From contig NZ_UTVH01000001.1 of NCBI RefSeq assembly GCF_900585905.1, forward strand, positions 806,001-870,000: 64,000 nt of DNA, in the 5' to 3' direction. Below are positions 1 through 9,324 of the stretch, in pieces. The notes beneath the pieces were generated by a model, which was given only the letters and a program-made list of their open reading frames with translations, searched no databases and was not told where the DNA came from. Positions within the stretch are counted from its first letter, which is position 1; every line of letters begins with the position of its first letter. Origin of the DNA: Pseudomonas viridiflava (lineage in GTDB: Bacteria; Pseudomonadota; Gammaproteobacteria; Pseudomonadales; Pseudomonadaceae). A program made the position numbers and the translations under genes.

Positions 1-1
1 C

Positions 2-229
2 GTCGGCAGTGAAGTCGACACCGACAAGCAGATGGACAAGGCAATGACCTTGCCGCAACTGACGTCTGCCGTGACCAAGATCGTTGCTGCCGGACGTGAT
101 GCCGGCAAGCAGACGCAGGTCTTCATTCGTGGCGACAAGACCGTGGATTACGGTTCTGTCATGGGCACCATGGGTGGTCTGCAGAAAGCCGGGGTCGGGA
201 ATGTTGGCTTGATTACTGAGGCCCCCTGA
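2..229 (+). CDS. tolR: TolR, biopolymer transport protein (C-terminal part, cut by window edge)
   Basis: The last 75 residues of TolR are readable, beginning in mid-protein with VGSEVDTDKQMDKAMTLPQL. TolR is an inner-membrane protein that works with TolQ as a proton-driven motor energising TolA. The N-terminal membrane helix lies outside the window; what is seen is the periplasmic dimerisation domain, ending in GNVGLITEAP. Its TGA shares one base with the tolA ATG (TGATG), so the two are translationally coupled. The assignment rests on the family match and on tolA-tolB-pal following directly. Confidence 0.95.
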   Translation, partial: VGSEVDTDKQMDKAMTLPQLTSAVTKIVAAGRDAGKQTQVFIRGDKTVDYGSVMGTMGGLQKAGVGNVGLITEAP

Positions 230-1320
230 TGCAGCCGATTCGAGAGCCGTCCGCCTCGGAGAATTACTTCTGGCCTAGTGTCTGGGCCGTGGCGTTGCAT
301 ATTCTGATTTTTGGCATGCTGTTCGTCAGCTTTGCCATGACTCCAGAGTTGCCGGAAGCCAAGCCTATCGTGCAGGCCACCCTGTACCAGCTCAAGTCCA
401 AGAGTCAGGCAACCACCCAGACGAACCAGAAGATTGCTGGCGAGGCGAAGAAGACCGCTGCCCGACAGACCGAAGTCGAGCAGTTGGAACAGAAAAAAGT
501 CGAGCAGGAAAAGCAGGAAGCGGTAAAAGCTGCGGAACAAAAGAAAGAAGAGGCTGCTCAAAAAGCGGAAGAACAGAAGTCCGAGGCAGCTGCTGCGAAA
601 GCCGAGGCGGCCAAGGAAGCGGCGAAGAAGGCTGACGAGGCGAAGAAAAACGACGAAGCCAAGAAAGCCGATGCCAAGAAAGCTGAAGAGAAGCAGCTTG
701 CCGACATAGCCAAGAAGAAGGCCGAAGACGACGCCAAGAAAAAAGCCGAGGAAGACGCCAAGAAGGCGGCTGCCGAGGAGGCGAAGAAACAGGCTGCCGA
801 CGACGCCAAGAAGAAAGCGGCTGAGGACGCCAAGAAAAAGGCTGCCGAAGACGCTAAAAAGAAAGCGTCTGACGACGCGAAGAAAAAGGCGGCTGCCGAT
901 TCGGCCAAAAAGGCTCAGGAAGCGGCGCGCAAATCTGCCGAAGACAAAAAAGCGCAGGCACTGGCTGATCTGCTTTCGGACAAGACTGAGCGGCAACAGG
1001 CATTGGCAGACGAACAGGGTGATGAAACGGCAGGCAGTTTCGACGACCTGATCCGTGTTCGCGCATCGGAAGGCTGGAGTCGTCCGCCATCGGCGCGTAA
1101 CAACATGTCCGTGACCTTGCAGATCGGTATGTTGCCCGACGGTACGATTGCTTCGGTTGCGGTGTCAAAGTCCAGTGGCGACGGTCCGTTTGACAGTTCG
1201 GCGGTGGCGGCAGTCAAGAATATTGGCCGTTTGACGGAAATGCAGGGTATGAAGCCAGCTGACTTCGCCCAATATCGTTCATTCAAGATGACATTCACAC
1301 CTGGAGATCTAGCCTTGTGA
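229..1320 (+). CDS. tolA: TolA, cell envelope integrity protein
   Basis: TolA spans the periplasm and links the TolQR motor to TolB and Pal, drawing the outer membrane inward during division. The 363 residues show one N-terminal membrane helix (about 13-35), then a long Lys/Ala/Glu-rich helical domain (about 60-245) built from degenerate [15 protein letters not shown] repeats, then a compact C-terminal domain (about 265-363) containing [28 protein letters not shown]. The repeat-rich DNA creates long open frames on the opposite strand that are not genes. The start overlaps the tolR stop by one base. Confidence 0.96.
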   Translation: MQPIREPSASENYFWPSVWAVALHILIFGMLFVSFAMTPELPEAKPIVQATLYQLKSKSQATTQTNQKIAGEAKKTAARQTEVEQLEQKKVEQEKQEAVKAAEQKKEEAAQKAEEQKSEAAAAKAEAAKEAAKKADEAKKNDEAKKADAKKAEEKQLADIAKKKAEDDAKKKAEEDAKKAAAEEAKKQAADDAKKKAAEDAKKKAAEDAKKKASDDAKKKAAADSAKKAQEAARKSAEDKKAQALADLLSDKTERQQALADEQGDETAGSFDDLIRVRASEGWSRPPSARNNMSVTLQIGMLPDGTIASVAVSKSSGDGPFDSSAVAAVKNIGRLTEMQGMKPADFAQYRSFKMTFTPGDLAL

Positions 1321-2621
1321 TCAAGCTTTTTCGAGGACTACTGGTAGTCGCTCTCTGTTGCGCCGCCACACTGGCTGCCGCAGAAGAAAAGAACATTCTG
1401 GTCACCAGCGGCAGTGACCGGGCTACCCCGATCGCGGTGGTCCCGTTTGGCTGGCAGGGCGGCAACGTATTGCCAGAAGACATGTCGGAAATCATCGGCA
1501 ATGACCTGCGTAACTCGGGCTACTATGGCCCGATTCCTCGTCAGAACATGATCAGCCTGCCGACCCAGGCAAGTGAAGTCATCTTCCGCGACTGGAAAGC
1601 GCTGGGTGCCCAGTACGTCATGGTGGGCAATGTCGTCCCCGCAGGCGGTCGTCTGCAGGTTCAATACGCATTGTTCAATGTGGCCACCGAGCAGCAGGTA
1701 TTGACCGGCAATGTGTCGGGCACAACCGATCAGCTGCGCGACATGTCGCACTATATTGCTGACCAGTCATTTGAAAAGCTGACCGGCATCAAAGGTGCAT
1801 TCTCTACTCGCATGCTGTACGTGACGGCAGAGCGCTTCTCCGAGAACAACACACGCTTCACCCTGCAGCGTTCGGATTACGACGGCGCCCGTGCAGTCAC
1901 CTTGTTGCAGTCACGCGAGCCTATTCTGTCGCCGCGCTTCGCACCCGATGGCAAGCGTATTGCCTATGTATCGTTCGAACAGAAGCGCCCGCGTATCTTC
2001 GTTCAGCACATTGATACTGGCCGCCGCGAGCAGATCACCAACTTCGAAGGTCTGAACGGCGCACCGGCGTGGTCGCCTGATGGCACGAAGCTGGCATTCG
2101 TGTTGTCCAAAGATGGCAACCCGGAAATCTATGTGATGAACCTGGCTTCCCGTCAACTGGGCCGCGTGACCAACGACTCGTCGATCGACACCGAACCGTT
2201 CTTCGGCAAGGACGGCTCGACGCTGTACTTCACGTCGGACCGTGGCGGCAAGCCGCAGATCTACAAGACCAATATCAATGGCGGTGGCGCCGAGCGCGTC
2301 ACGTTTGTGGGTAACTACAACGCCAATCCGAAGTTGTCGGCGGATGAAAAGACGCTGGTAATGATTCACCGGCAGGATGGCTTCACCAACTTCAAGGTCG
2401 CTGTACAGGACCTGGCACGTGGGAATGTAAAAATCCTCACAGATAGCAACCTTGATGAGTCGCCTACTGTTGCGCCCAACGGCACCATGGTAATCTACGC
2501 CACCCGCCAGCAGGGCCGGGGAGTCTTGATGCTCGTGTCCATTAACGGACGCGTAAGGCTCCCGCTTCCTACCGCACAAGGCGAAGTCAGAGAACCGTCC
2601 TGGTCCCCTTACCTGAACTGA
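1317..2621 (+). CDS. tolB: TolB, Tol-Pal system beta-propeller protein
   Basis: Periplasmic partner of TolA and Pal. The 434 residues carry a cleavable signal peptide ([22 protein letters not shown]), an N-terminal alpha/beta domain (about 25-160), and a C-terminal six-bladed propeller with repeated units such as [13 protein letters not shown] and [15 protein letters not shown]. The start is GTG at 1317, which overlaps the tolA stop by four bases (GTGA). This fits the known family start and gives a proper signal peptide. It is followed after 57 bases by pal. Confidence 0.96.
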   Translation: MIKLFRGLLVVALCCAATLAAAEEKNILVTSGSDRATPIAVVPFGWQGGNVLPEDMSEIIGNDLRNSGYYGPIPRQNMISLPTQASEVIFRDWKALGAQYVMVGNVVPAGGRLQVQYALFNVATEQQVLTGNVSGTTDQLRDMSHYIADQSFEKLTGIKGAFSTRMLYVTAERFSENNTRFTLQRSDYDGARAVTLLQSREPILSPRFAPDGKRIAYVSFEQKRPRIFVQHIDTGRREQITNFEGLNGAPAWSPDGTKLAFVLSKDGNPEIYVMNLASRQLGRVTNDSSIDTEPFFGKDGSTLYFTSDRGGKPQIYKTNINGGGAERVTFVGNYNANPKLSADEKTLVMIHRQDGFTNFKVAVQDLARGNVKILTDSNLDESPTVAPNGTMVIYATRQQGRGVLMLVSINGRVRLPLPTAQGEVREPSWSPYLN

Positions 2622-2678
2622 CGCGGCGCTACAAAAAGAGTTTGCTACACACAACTGGGGTTCATTAGGAGTTTCACG

Positions 2679-3179
2679 ATGGAAATGCTTAAGTTTGGTA
2701 AGTTTGCTGCTCTGGCTCTGGCCATGGCTGTAGCTGTAGGTTGCTCGTCCAAAGGCGGCGACAACGCCGGTGAAGGCGCTGCTGTTGATCCAAACGCCGG
2801 TTACGGCTCCAACACTGGCGCAGTAGATGGCAGCCTGAGCGAAGAAGCTGCTCTGCGCGCTATCACTACTTTCTACTTCGAATACGACAGTTCGGACCTG
2901 AAGCCAGAAGCCATGCGCGCTCTGGACGTTCACGCCAAAGACCTGAAATCCAACGGCGCTCGCGTTGTTCTGGAAGGCAACACCGACGAACGTGGTACTC
3001 GTGAGTACAACATGGCACTGGGCGAGCGTCGTGCGAAAGCCGTTCAGCGTTACCTGGTACTGCAAGGTGTTTCCCCAGCTCAGCTGGAACTGGTTTCCTA
3101 CGGCGAAGAGCGTCCAGTTGCTACCGGCAACGACGAGCAATCGTGGGCTCAGAACCGTCGCGTCGAACTGCGTAAGTAA
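2679..3179 (+). CDS. pal: Pal, peptidoglycan-associated lipoprotein
   Basis: Outer-membrane lipoprotein that binds peptidoglycan and TolB. The 166-residue product has a lipoprotein signal ending in AVAVGC, with the lipidated cysteine at residue 22. A Gly/Asn-rich linker follows, then an OmpA-like domain (about 60-166) with the peptidoglycan-binding stretch [21 protein letters not shown] strong AGGAG site lies seven bases before the ATG. Codon use is biased toward a few preferred codons, as expected for an abundant protein. Confidence 0.97.
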   Translation: MEMLKFGKFAALALAMAVAVGCSSKGGDNAGEGAAVDPNAGYGSNTGAVDGSLSEEAALRAITTFYFEYDSSDLKPEAMRALDVHAKDLKSNGARVVLEGNTDERGTREYNMALGERRAKAVQRYLVLQGVSPAQLELVSYGEERPVATGNDEQSWAQNRRVELRK

Positions 3180-3185
3180 TTTGAC

Positions 3186-4004
3186 ATGCGAACGTGCCGA
3201 CGTGCTTTAACCGTTTTGGCCCTCACCCTTCCACTTGCTGCGTGGGGTGCGGTTCCTGTGGTCGATAACAATTCTGGCTCTGGCAGCAGCAGTTATCCGC
3301 CAGCGGGTTATGGCACGTCCGGCGCCTATGCCGGGGGAGGGGTTACGGCCCAGCCCTCGGCACAAGGTCAGCTGTTCATGCAGTTGCAACAGATGCAGGA
3401 CGAGATCGCGCGGTTGCGCGGGATGGTCGAGGTTCAGCAGAATGATATCCAGCGCATGAAGCAGGAAGCGCTTGAGCGGTATCAGGATCTGGATTCACGC
3501 ATAGGAGCGGGCGGTGCAGCCGCAGCAGCCTCCAATAATTCTTCAGCCGCTGGCAGCGACATCAATGCCAGCGGTGCTCCTTCCGCTCCTGCAGCGCAAG
3601 CGCCGTCGGCAGCAACCGAGCCACCTGATCCAGCGAAGGAAAAGCTTTATTACGAAGCAGCCTTCGATTTGATCAAGGCCAAGGACTTCGATAAAGCCAG
3701 TCAGGCGTTCACTGCCTTTCTGCGCAAATACCCAAACAGCACCTATGCGGGCAATGCCCAGTATTGGCTAGGTGAAGTGAATCTGGCTAAAGGGGATCTG
3801 CAGGGTGCCGGTCAGGCTTTCGCGAAAGTCAGCCAGGCGTACCCCAAGCATCCGAAGGTGCCGGACTCACTGTACAAGCTGGCTGATGTGGAACGCCGTC
3901 TGGGCCACACCGACAAGGTCAAAGGCATTCTTCAGCAGGTTGTCGCGCAATATCCGGGCACGTCTGCTGCCCAGCTCGCTCAGCGAGATCTTCAGCGTCT
4001 CTGA
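3186..4004 (+). CDS. cpoB: CpoB (YbgF), Tol-Pal-associated periplasmic TPR protein
   Basis: CpoB coordinates peptidoglycan synthesis by PBP1B with Tol-driven outer-membrane constriction. The 272-residue product has a signal peptide (MRTCRRALTVLALTLPLAAWG), a coiled-coil trimerisation segment (about 60-110, QLQQMQDEIARLRGMVEVQQ), an Ala/Ser-rich linker, and C-terminal TPR repeats (about 150-272, including YYEAAFDLIKAKDFDKA and YPKHPKVPDSLYKLADVERR). It starts seven bases after the pal stop and is the last gene before a terminator hairpin. Confidence 0.95.
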   Translation: MRTCRRALTVLALTLPLAAWGAVPVVDNNSGSGSSSYPPAGYGTSGAYAGGGVTAQPSAQGQLFMQLQQMQDEIARLRGMVEVQQNDIQRMKQEALERYQDLDSRIGAGGAAAAASNNSSAAGSDINASGAPSAPAAQAPSAATEPPDPAKEKLYYEAAFDLIKAKDFDKASQAFTAFLRKYPNSTYAGNAQYWLGEVNLAKGDLQGAGQAFAKVSQAYPKHPKVPDSLYKLADVERRLGHTDKVKGILQQVVAQYPGTSAAQLAQRDLQRL

Positions 4005-4025
4005 TGGCCTGACCGCTCGTTCAAG

Positions 4026-4052
4026 AAAGCCGCGCTTGTCGCGGCTTTTTTC
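4026..4052 (+). terminator. Intrinsic terminator after the tol-pal operon
   Basis: A nine-base stem, AAAGCCGCG with CGCGGCTTT, closes a short loop and runs into a T tract. It lies 21 bases after the cpoB stop and separates the tol-pal operon from queE. Confidence 0.85.
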
Positions 4053-4178
4053 GTTAGAATTCTCCACCCGAATTTTCGGTACTTTTAAATACGCTTCTCT
4101 GGATTCTGCGGTTGCAGGGTGCTGTGAAGTGCCTGACGGAGGCGGACGGCCTGTCTAGCTGTTACGCCCGTGGCCCCT

Positions 4179-4826
4179 ATGCAAGAAACACTACGCATCA
4201 CCGAAATTTTCTATTCCCTGCAGGGGGAAACCCGGACTGCGGGTTTGCCCACTGTGTTTGTACGCCTGACCGGCTGCCCGCTGCGTTGCCAGTATTGCGA
4301 CAGCGCCTATGCGTTCAGCGGCGGCACTGTGCAGACCCTGGACGACATCATGGCGCAGGTCGCCGAGTATCGTCCCCGTTACGTCTGCGTGACCGGCGGT
4401 GAGCCATTGGCTCAGCCCAATGCCATCCCGCTGATGCAGCGGCTCTGTGACGCGGGTTATGAGGTGTCGCTGGAAACCAGCGGTGCCCTGGACATCTCTG
4501 CCGTCGATAGCCGCGTCAGTCGCATTCTGGACTTGAAAACACCTGGCTCAATGGAAGTCGCGCGCAATCGCTATGAAAATATCGAGTTGCTGACGCCCAA
4601 CGATCAGGTGAAGTTCGTCATCTGTTCCCGCGAAGACTACGACTGGTCAGTATCCAAGCTGATTCAGTACGGACTTGAGCGTCGCGCCGATGAGGTGCTC
4701 TTTTCGCCGAGCCATCATCAGTTGAACGCACGAGACCTGGCGGACTGGATCGTCGCTGATAACTTGCCAGTACGCCTGCAGATGCAGCTGCATAAATTTC
4801 TCTGGAACGATGAGCCGGGGCGCTGA
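4179..4826 (+). CDS. queE: 7-carboxy-7-deazaguanine synthase QueE
   Basis: Radical SAM enzyme that converts 6-carboxytetrahydropterin to 7-carboxy-7-deazaguanine, on the route to queuosine in tRNA. The 215-residue product has the SAM/4Fe-4S motif in [18 protein letters not shown] (CxxxCxxC) and the glycine-rich VTGGEP motif. The ATG at 4179 ([18 protein letters not shown]) is preferred to an in-frame GTG nine bases upstream because it matches the usual family start. queC follows one base after the stop, so the two are co-transcribed. Confidence 0.94.
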   Translation: MQETLRITEIFYSLQGETRTAGLPTVFVRLTGCPLRCQYCDSAYAFSGGTVQTLDDIMAQVAEYRPRYVCVTGGEPLAQPNAIPLMQRLCDAGYEVSLETSGALDISAVDSRVSRILDLKTPGSMEVARNRYENIELLTPNDQVKFVICSREDYDWSVSKLIQYGLERRADEVLFSPSHHQLNARDLADWIVADNLPVRLQMQLHKFLWNDEPGR

Positions 4827-4827
4827 T

Positions 4828-5517
4828 ATGAGTGATGCAACCATGACTGAAAAAAGAGCCGTCATCCTGCTGTCCGGCGGGCTTGATTCCGCCACTGTCG
4901 TTGCCATGGCACGGGAGCAGGGCTACGCCTGCTACACCATGAGTTTCGACTACGGCCAGCGCCATCGCGCCGAGCTCGATGCTGCAGCGCGTGTAGCGCG
5001 CGATCTCGGTGCCGTGGCGCACAAGGTCATCGGCCTGGATCTGGATGGCATGGGCGGTTCTGCGTTGACTGACAGCTCGATTGACGTGCCGGAAACGCCG
5101 GGCGAAGGCATTCCTGTTACTTACGTGCCAGCCCGCAACACCGTGTTTCTGTCCCTGGCCCTTGGCTGGGCAGAAGTATTGGGTGCGCGGGATATCTTTA
5201 TTGGCGTCAACGCAGTGGATTATTCCGGCTATCCGGACTGCCGCCCCGAGTTCATCGAGTCGTTCGAGAGGATGGCCAACCTGGCGACCAAGGCTGGGGT
5301 TGAAGGGCAGGGCTTTACCATTCGGGCGCCGCTGCAGAATCTGAGCAAGGCCGATATCGTCAAGGCAGGCATGCGTCTGGGGGTGGATTACGGTCTCACC
5401 GTTTCCTGTTATCAGGCCGACGACCAAGGCCGCGCTTGCGGCAAATGCGACAGCTGTCGCCTGCGCGCAGATGGCTTCGCTGCAGCGGGTGTCAGCGACC
5501 CAACACGTTATTTTTAA
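4828..5517 (+). CDS. queC: 7-cyano-7-deazaguanine synthase QueC
   Basis: ATP-dependent synthase of preQ0 from 7-carboxy-7-deazaguanine, the step after QueE. The product has the PP-loop motif [10 protein letters not shown] near its N-terminus and C-terminal zinc-binding cysteines in [21 protein letters not shown]. The ATG at 4828 lies one base after the queE stop and gives 229 residues. A second ATG at 4843 ([13 protein letters not shown]) gives the commonly annotated 224-residue form, so the start is uncertain by five codons. Confidence 0.94.
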   Translation: MSDATMTEKRAVILLSGGLDSATVVAMAREQGYACYTMSFDYGQRHRAELDAAARVARDLGAVAHKVIGLDLDGMGGSALTDSSIDVPETPGEGIPVTYVPARNTVFLSLALGWAEVLGARDIFIGVNAVDYSGYPDCRPEFIESFERMANLATKAGVEGQGFTIRAPLQNLSKADIVKAGMRLGVDYGLTVSCYQADDQGRACGKCDSCRLRADGFAAAGVSDPTRYF

Positions 5518-5535
5518 ATTATTTCCAGAAAGGTG

Positions 5536-5563
5536 TTGAATTACTCATAGAAATCAGTAATAT
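5536..5563 (+). promoter_or_regulatory. Sigma-70 promoter of tRNA-Lys
   Basis: TTGAAT (5536-5541) and TAATAT (5558-5563) are separated by 16 bases. A GC-rich stretch (ACGCGCC) follows the -10 box, as in stable-RNA promoters under stringent control. The tRNA begins 18 bases after the -10 box. Confidence 0.7.
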
Positions 5564-5580
5564 ACGCGCCACACAACAGA

Positions 5581-5656
5581 GGGTCGTTAGCTCAGTTGGT
5601 AGAGCAGTTGGCTTTTAACCAATTGGTCGTAGGTTCGAATCCCACACGACCCACCA
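5581..5656 (+). tRNA. tRNA-Lys(UUU)
   Basis: Complete cloverleaf of 76 bases with an encoded CCA. The acceptor stem is GGGTCGT with ACGACCC, the discriminator base is A, the anticodon loop CTTTTAA gives anticodon UUU, and the T loop is GGTTCGAATCC. It has its own promoter upstream and a hairpin terminator downstream. Confidence 0.98.
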
Positions 5657-5661
5657 TTTCA

Positions 5662-5707
5662 AAAATCTGGAAGGCCCATGAAAATGTGGATTTCCGGATT
5701 TTTTTTT
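5662..5707 (+). terminator. Terminator of tRNA-Lys
   Basis: AAATCTGGAA pairs with TTCCGGATTT, including one G-U pair, across an approximately 20-base loop. A run of T residues follows directly. It starts six bases after the tRNA. Confidence 0.75.
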
Positions 5708-5901
5708 GTCTCGCAGATCTGAATGCGCGTGCTTTAAGTGTCGGCAATTAGCGAGCTAGAGTCAGGCGTTTCCGTTTAGACCGATTCGGTTTGCGAAGCG
5801 ATTCGGCTGTCATCGCATCACGCGGCGCATAGCCATGGCTGAGGGCGGTGGTAACATCAACCGACCCCCAGCGGCACCAAGCGAGCAGGCAGGAATAGAG
5901 G

Positions 5902-6237
5902 ATGGCATTCATTGTGATCTGGGTCGCGTCTCTTATTTTCTGGGCTGCCGTCTCCGTCCTGACAGGGGCGCAAGAGCCATGGGACGCTGCCAGCTTCTGG
6001 CCCATCGTTTATCCAGCAGCGCTGGTTTTGTCGATGGTCCTGGGGTCGACGCTAAAAAGCTATCCGTGGTCTGCGGGTGCGATTGTCATGTTCGCCCAGA
6101 TCCCGGTGATGGTGGCGTCATCTGGGCTGTCCCCATTGCTGGGCGTCGGCTTCATCTACGCCGCTATCCTTTCCATACCTGCAATATTGCTTTCATGGAT
6201 CGCCGGAAGAATTCGGCGCCATGACAGTGGTAAGTAG
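5902..6237 (+). CDS. Small inner-membrane protein of unknown function
   Basis: 111 residues, mostly hydrophobic, with about four predicted membrane segments (roughly 2-22, 33-50, 57-75 and 80-100), ending in the charged tail RIRRHDSGK. An AGAGG sequence sits immediately before the ATG. I recognise no family. It stands alone between the tRNA-Lys terminator and the Zur-like operator, so there is no operon context. The reading frame has membrane-protein character and a usable ribosome site, but expression is unproven. Confidence 0.55.
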   Translation: MAFIVIWVASLIFWAAVSVLTGAQEPWDAASFWPIVYPAALVLSMVLGSTLKSYPWSAGAIVMFAQIPVMVASSGLSPLLGVGFIYAAILSIPAILLSWIAGRIRRHDSGK

Positions 6238-6404
6238 ACAGCGATCTGGCCAGGTTGCGAGCAACGAGCGGCGTCAGCGTGTTTCAGGCCTGAGGCGATC
6301 AAGCTATTGCTCCCGTGCGCCTTGCGGACCTAATCCCGGACCCAAAACGCTGCCAAGCTGATTGAGTGAATCTGCCGCTAACATCGAGTTACAAATCCTG
6401 GTGG
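6238..6404. other. Intergenic stretch without recognised gene
   Basis: No convincing reading frame, repeat or terminator was seen between the small membrane protein and the Zur-like operator at 6405. Confidence 0.5.
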
Positions 6405-6425
6405 AATTGTTACGTTATAACAATT
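6405..6425. promoter_or_regulatory. Zur-like operator upstream of the TonB-dependent receptor
   Basis: A perfect inverted repeat, AATTGTTA and TAACAATT, is separated by CGTTA. The core TTGTTACGTTATAACAA resembles the zinc-uptake-regulator site TGTTATANTATAACA. It lies 117 bases before the receptor ATG, in an AT-rich promoter-like region. Zur normally represses zinc-uptake genes when zinc is plentiful. The site is assigned by sequence resemblance only. Confidence 0.65.
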
Positions 6426-6542
6426 TAAAGTGCTGACCGTTTGGCTTCGGATGTCAGGTGCCGCGTTATCAATGCTTTAACGCGTACTGAGTTCCGTCGC
6501 CAGTTAGCCACTCTACTGCGATCCTGTAGTTTCGGAGATATC

Positions 6543-8603
6543 ATGAAACCCGCCTCGGCCTCTTTTGCTGTTTTGACAGCGCTGGCCACGACCGACCTTT
6601 ACGCCGCGCAGTCTGGACATTCAACCATTACGTTGGGAGAGGTGCGCATCTCGCAGCATGAAAGTGTCGCCTTGCGCAGCGAGAATGTACTGACTTCAGT
6701 AGATGTGCTGGGTGGTGACCAGGTAGAAGACAAGAACGTGATGAACAGTTGGCAGTTGCTTGGGCAGATGCCCGGCGTTCAACTGACCGAGACCGGGCAG
6801 GGCGCTGAGTCCGGCAAAGCTACTTTCCGTGCATTCAACGGCGAAGGCTATATCAATGGCATAAAAGTGTTGATCGACGGCATCCCCAGCAACGTCAACA
6901 GCGGCAACCAGCGCTTTGTCGATATGATTTTCCCTCTGGATATCGATCACATTGAGGTGGTGCGCGGTACTAATGACCCTCGCTACGGCCTGCACAATAT
7001 AGGCGGCAACATCAATTACGCTACCCGCCAGGGTGGGAACTATGTTGATAGCCGCCTGACATATGGCAGCTTCAATACCCGAGAGATGCAACTGGCTATT
7101 GGGCACGAAGAGGGTAATTTCGCGCAGAACTACCTGCTGGCCAAACAGGATTCTGAGGGCTCCCGCGACCACAGTAATTCCAACAAATACGCTCTGGGCG
7201 GCAAATGGTTTCTCAGCAACGAGGATCAGACCTTTCGCATTGGCGCTATTGCACGTCTCTATCATCACCAGGCTGACGAGGGCGGTTTCCTGACTCGCGA
7301 AGAGCTGCACGCCAGTCGTACCGATTCGCCGGGCAAGAATAGCAATGACCGCAGTGATCGTGACATGAAGCATTTGAGCCTGCACATGGACTGGCAGCCA
7401 AATGACGATCTGAATCTGAGCAGCAAGCTCTATTACAACAGCTACAACGATGACCGCTCGATTACCTTTACCCGTTATCAACCTGGCAACGCGCCGCGCC
7501 AGCGTCGTTTCTGGGACGAACAACAACGTGGGATGCTGAATAACCTGACCTGGCGCGTCAATGATCTGGTTACGCTCGATGGCGGCATCAGCTACGAAGA
7601 GCAGAACAACACTTACGAGCGCCGGCGATTTGCCTATGGCGTGCCCACCGATTTCAACGCATCCCCGGCGCGCATCCAGAATGACGATCGCTACACGTTG
7701 TATAACGTGGGTGGCTATGTTCAGGCCATTATCCAGCCGACCGACTCGCTCAAGATCATCCCCGCCATGCGCGTGGACAAATTCAGTGGGAATACCAAGG
7801 CGTTCAATGGTACTTCAGTCACGAGAGGACCATTGCAGGATTACGGATGGATCGAGCAGCCCAAGCTCAGCGTCGTCTATAGCGTCAATCAAGACGTCGA
7901 CGTCTATGCCAACTGGGGTCGCACGTTCCAGATACTTACCGGCAACGCCGAGCCAGGGTATCTGATCAACGGCGCGTCCCACTACGATCCGTCAATCAAT
8001 ACGGGTAAGGAAGTAGGGGTAAAATACCGCCCGTTTGCCGGTACCGAAACTCGAATTGCGGTGTGGCAACAGGACGCGACGGATGAAGTGTCGAACATGC
8101 CGGCCACAGGGACAACAGTCGGCCTGGGGGAAACTCGTCGTCGAGGTATCGATATGCAGTTCACTTCCCGGCTTGATGAACAGTGGACGGTATGGGGTTC
8201 CCATGCAATCCAGGAGGCCAAGGTGATCAAGGCATTTGATGCCAATGGCAAATCTTTGGCTGGCAAAGAAGTCTTCTCCACGCCACGCTATGTCAGCAAT
8301 CTTGGCGTCGAGTACCGCATGAATGATGACTGGCGCTTCGGTATGCAAGCCCGGGCTCAGGGCGATTACTATATCGACACCGCTAACGACACCGGAAAAT
8401 ATGGGGGGTTCGCCGTGATGGACGCCAATGTAAGTTATCGTCTGAGTGCGGCAACCAGCATCGACCTCCAGGTCAAGAACCTGACCGACCGGGACTATGA
8501 GTACGTGTGGTATGACAACTTCTTTTGGGGTGGCGATGACCAGGCGATGTTTTCGCCCGCCCCAGGCCGTTCGGCTTACGTCTCGCTCAACATGAAGCTT
8601 TGA
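6543..8603 (+). CDS. TonB-dependent outer-membrane receptor (candidate zinc or zincophore receptor)
   Basis: The 686-residue product has a signal peptide (MKPASASFAVLTALATTDLYAA), a TonB-box-like ITLGEVRI segment, a plug domain (about 35-160, with LLGQMPGVQLTETGQG and IEVVRGTNDPRYG) and a 22-strand barrel ending in PGRSAYVSLNMKL. The final residue is not aromatic. ATG 6543 was chosen over an upstream TTG because it has GGAGAT before it and gives a clean signal peptide. The Zur-like operator upstream suggests a role in zinc acquisition. No siderophore or ABC-importer gene adjoins it, so the substrate is inferred from regulation alone. Confidence 0.88.
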   Translation: MKPASASFAVLTALATTDLYAAQSGHSTITLGEVRISQHESVALRSENVLTSVDVLGGDQVEDKNVMNSWQLLGQMPGVQLTETGQGAESGKATFRAFNGEGYINGIKVLIDGIPSNVNSGNQRFVDMIFPLDIDHIEVVRGTNDPRYGLHNIGGNINYATRQGGNYVDSRLTYGSFNTREMQLAIGHEEGNFAQNYLLAKQDSEGSRDHSNSNKYALGGKWFLSNEDQTFRIGAIARLYHHQADEGGFLTREELHASRTDSPGKNSNDRSDRDMKHLSLHMDWQPNDDLNLSSKLYYNSYNDDRSITFTRYQPGNAPRQRRFWDEQQRGMLNNLTWRVNDLVTLDGGISYEEQNNTYERRRFAYGVPTDFNASPARIQNDDRYTLYNVGGYVQAIIQPTDSLKIIPAMRVDKFSGNTKAFNGTSVTRGPLQDYGWIEQPKLSVVYSVNQDVDVYANWGRTFQILTGNAEPGYLINGASHYDPSINTGKEVGVKYRPFAGTETRIAVWQQDATDEVSNMPATGTTVGLGETRRRGIDMQFTSRLDEQWTVWGSHAIQEAKVIKAFDANGKSLAGKEVFSTPRYVSNLGVEYRMNDDWRFGMQARAQGDYYIDTANDTGKYGGFAVMDANVSYRLSAATSIDLQVKNLTDRDYEYVWYDNFFWGGDDQAMFSPAPGRSAYVSLNMKL

Positions 8604-8815
8604 AGCTGCGTGGCTGAAGAGAGCGCAATCAGGGCGGCTGAGCAGGTCTGGGAGCTTACCTGCGCGGCTGAGCCCATTGATCCCTGCAGGTCACCAACCT
8701 TTGTCCGCGACACGTCACATAAGAAATCCACAGCCCCAAGACTCATGCGGCTATAAGATTGAATAATTTCATGATGGATGAGACGGGGATGTTTCCCTGC
8801 ATCAGGAGGCGGGTA

Positions 8816-9178
8816 GTGTCGCAAGAAGTGATGTTGGAGCGGGGCGTTAAAGAAGGCAAGACGTGGGCGGCCATTCTGTATGTGATCCATGCGTTAACCT
8901 TTCTTTTATCGCTAGGCATGCTGTCGATCCTCCCTGTGATCGTCAACTATATCAAGCGCTCGGAATCGGCTGACACGATGATCCACAGCCACCACCGTTG
9001 GATGATCCACTCGTTTTGGTGGTACGTGCTGTGGATGGCAATCGGCGGGGTACTGTTTATTACATTGATCGGCATTCCACTTGCCTGGCTAGTGTGGTTC
9101 CTGGCGTGGGTCTGGAAAGCCTATCGTTTGATTCGCGGCTCCATTGACCTTCACCACAACCGCGCGATGCCATTATGA
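8816..9178 (+). CDS. Small membrane protein, DUF4870-like
   Basis: 120 residues with membrane segments at about 18-38 and 60-95 (WWYVLWMAIGGVLFITLIGIP) and a histidine-rich loop (IHSHHRWMIHS). GTG at 8816 is preferred because a perfect AGGAGG lies six bases before it; a longer frame opening upstream lacks such a site. The layout resembles small DUF4870-type membrane proteins, but the match is from general pattern only. It follows the TonB receptor by 212 bases and may or may not be co-transcribed with it. Confidence 0.7.
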   Translation: MSQEVMLERGVKEGKTWAAILYVIHALTFLLSLGMLSILPVIVNYIKRSESADTMIHSHHRWMIHSFWWYVLWMAIGGVLFITLIGIPLAWLVWFLAWVWKAYRLIRGSIDLHHNRAMPL

Positions 9179-9324
9179 CCAACGCGCCGAGCGGCCTCAC
9201 GGCTAATGTCGCTGAGGATGCTTATCCAGTAAAACGCTTCTCGCCTTCAGCACGTCTGGTAGGGTCAAATAGTGTTTTACCCTTCAGGCTTTCTTGATCT
9301 GATATGACCAACGTGGACAGACGT

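Noticed and set aside
148..996. Open frames antisense to tolA
   Set aside because: They derive from the repeated Lys/Ala codons of TolA and give low-complexity Phe/Leu/Ala/Ser-rich peptides.
4053..4178. Possible preQ1 riboswitch before queE
   Set aside because: No match to the compact preQ1-I or preQ1-II pattern could be made by eye in this leader.
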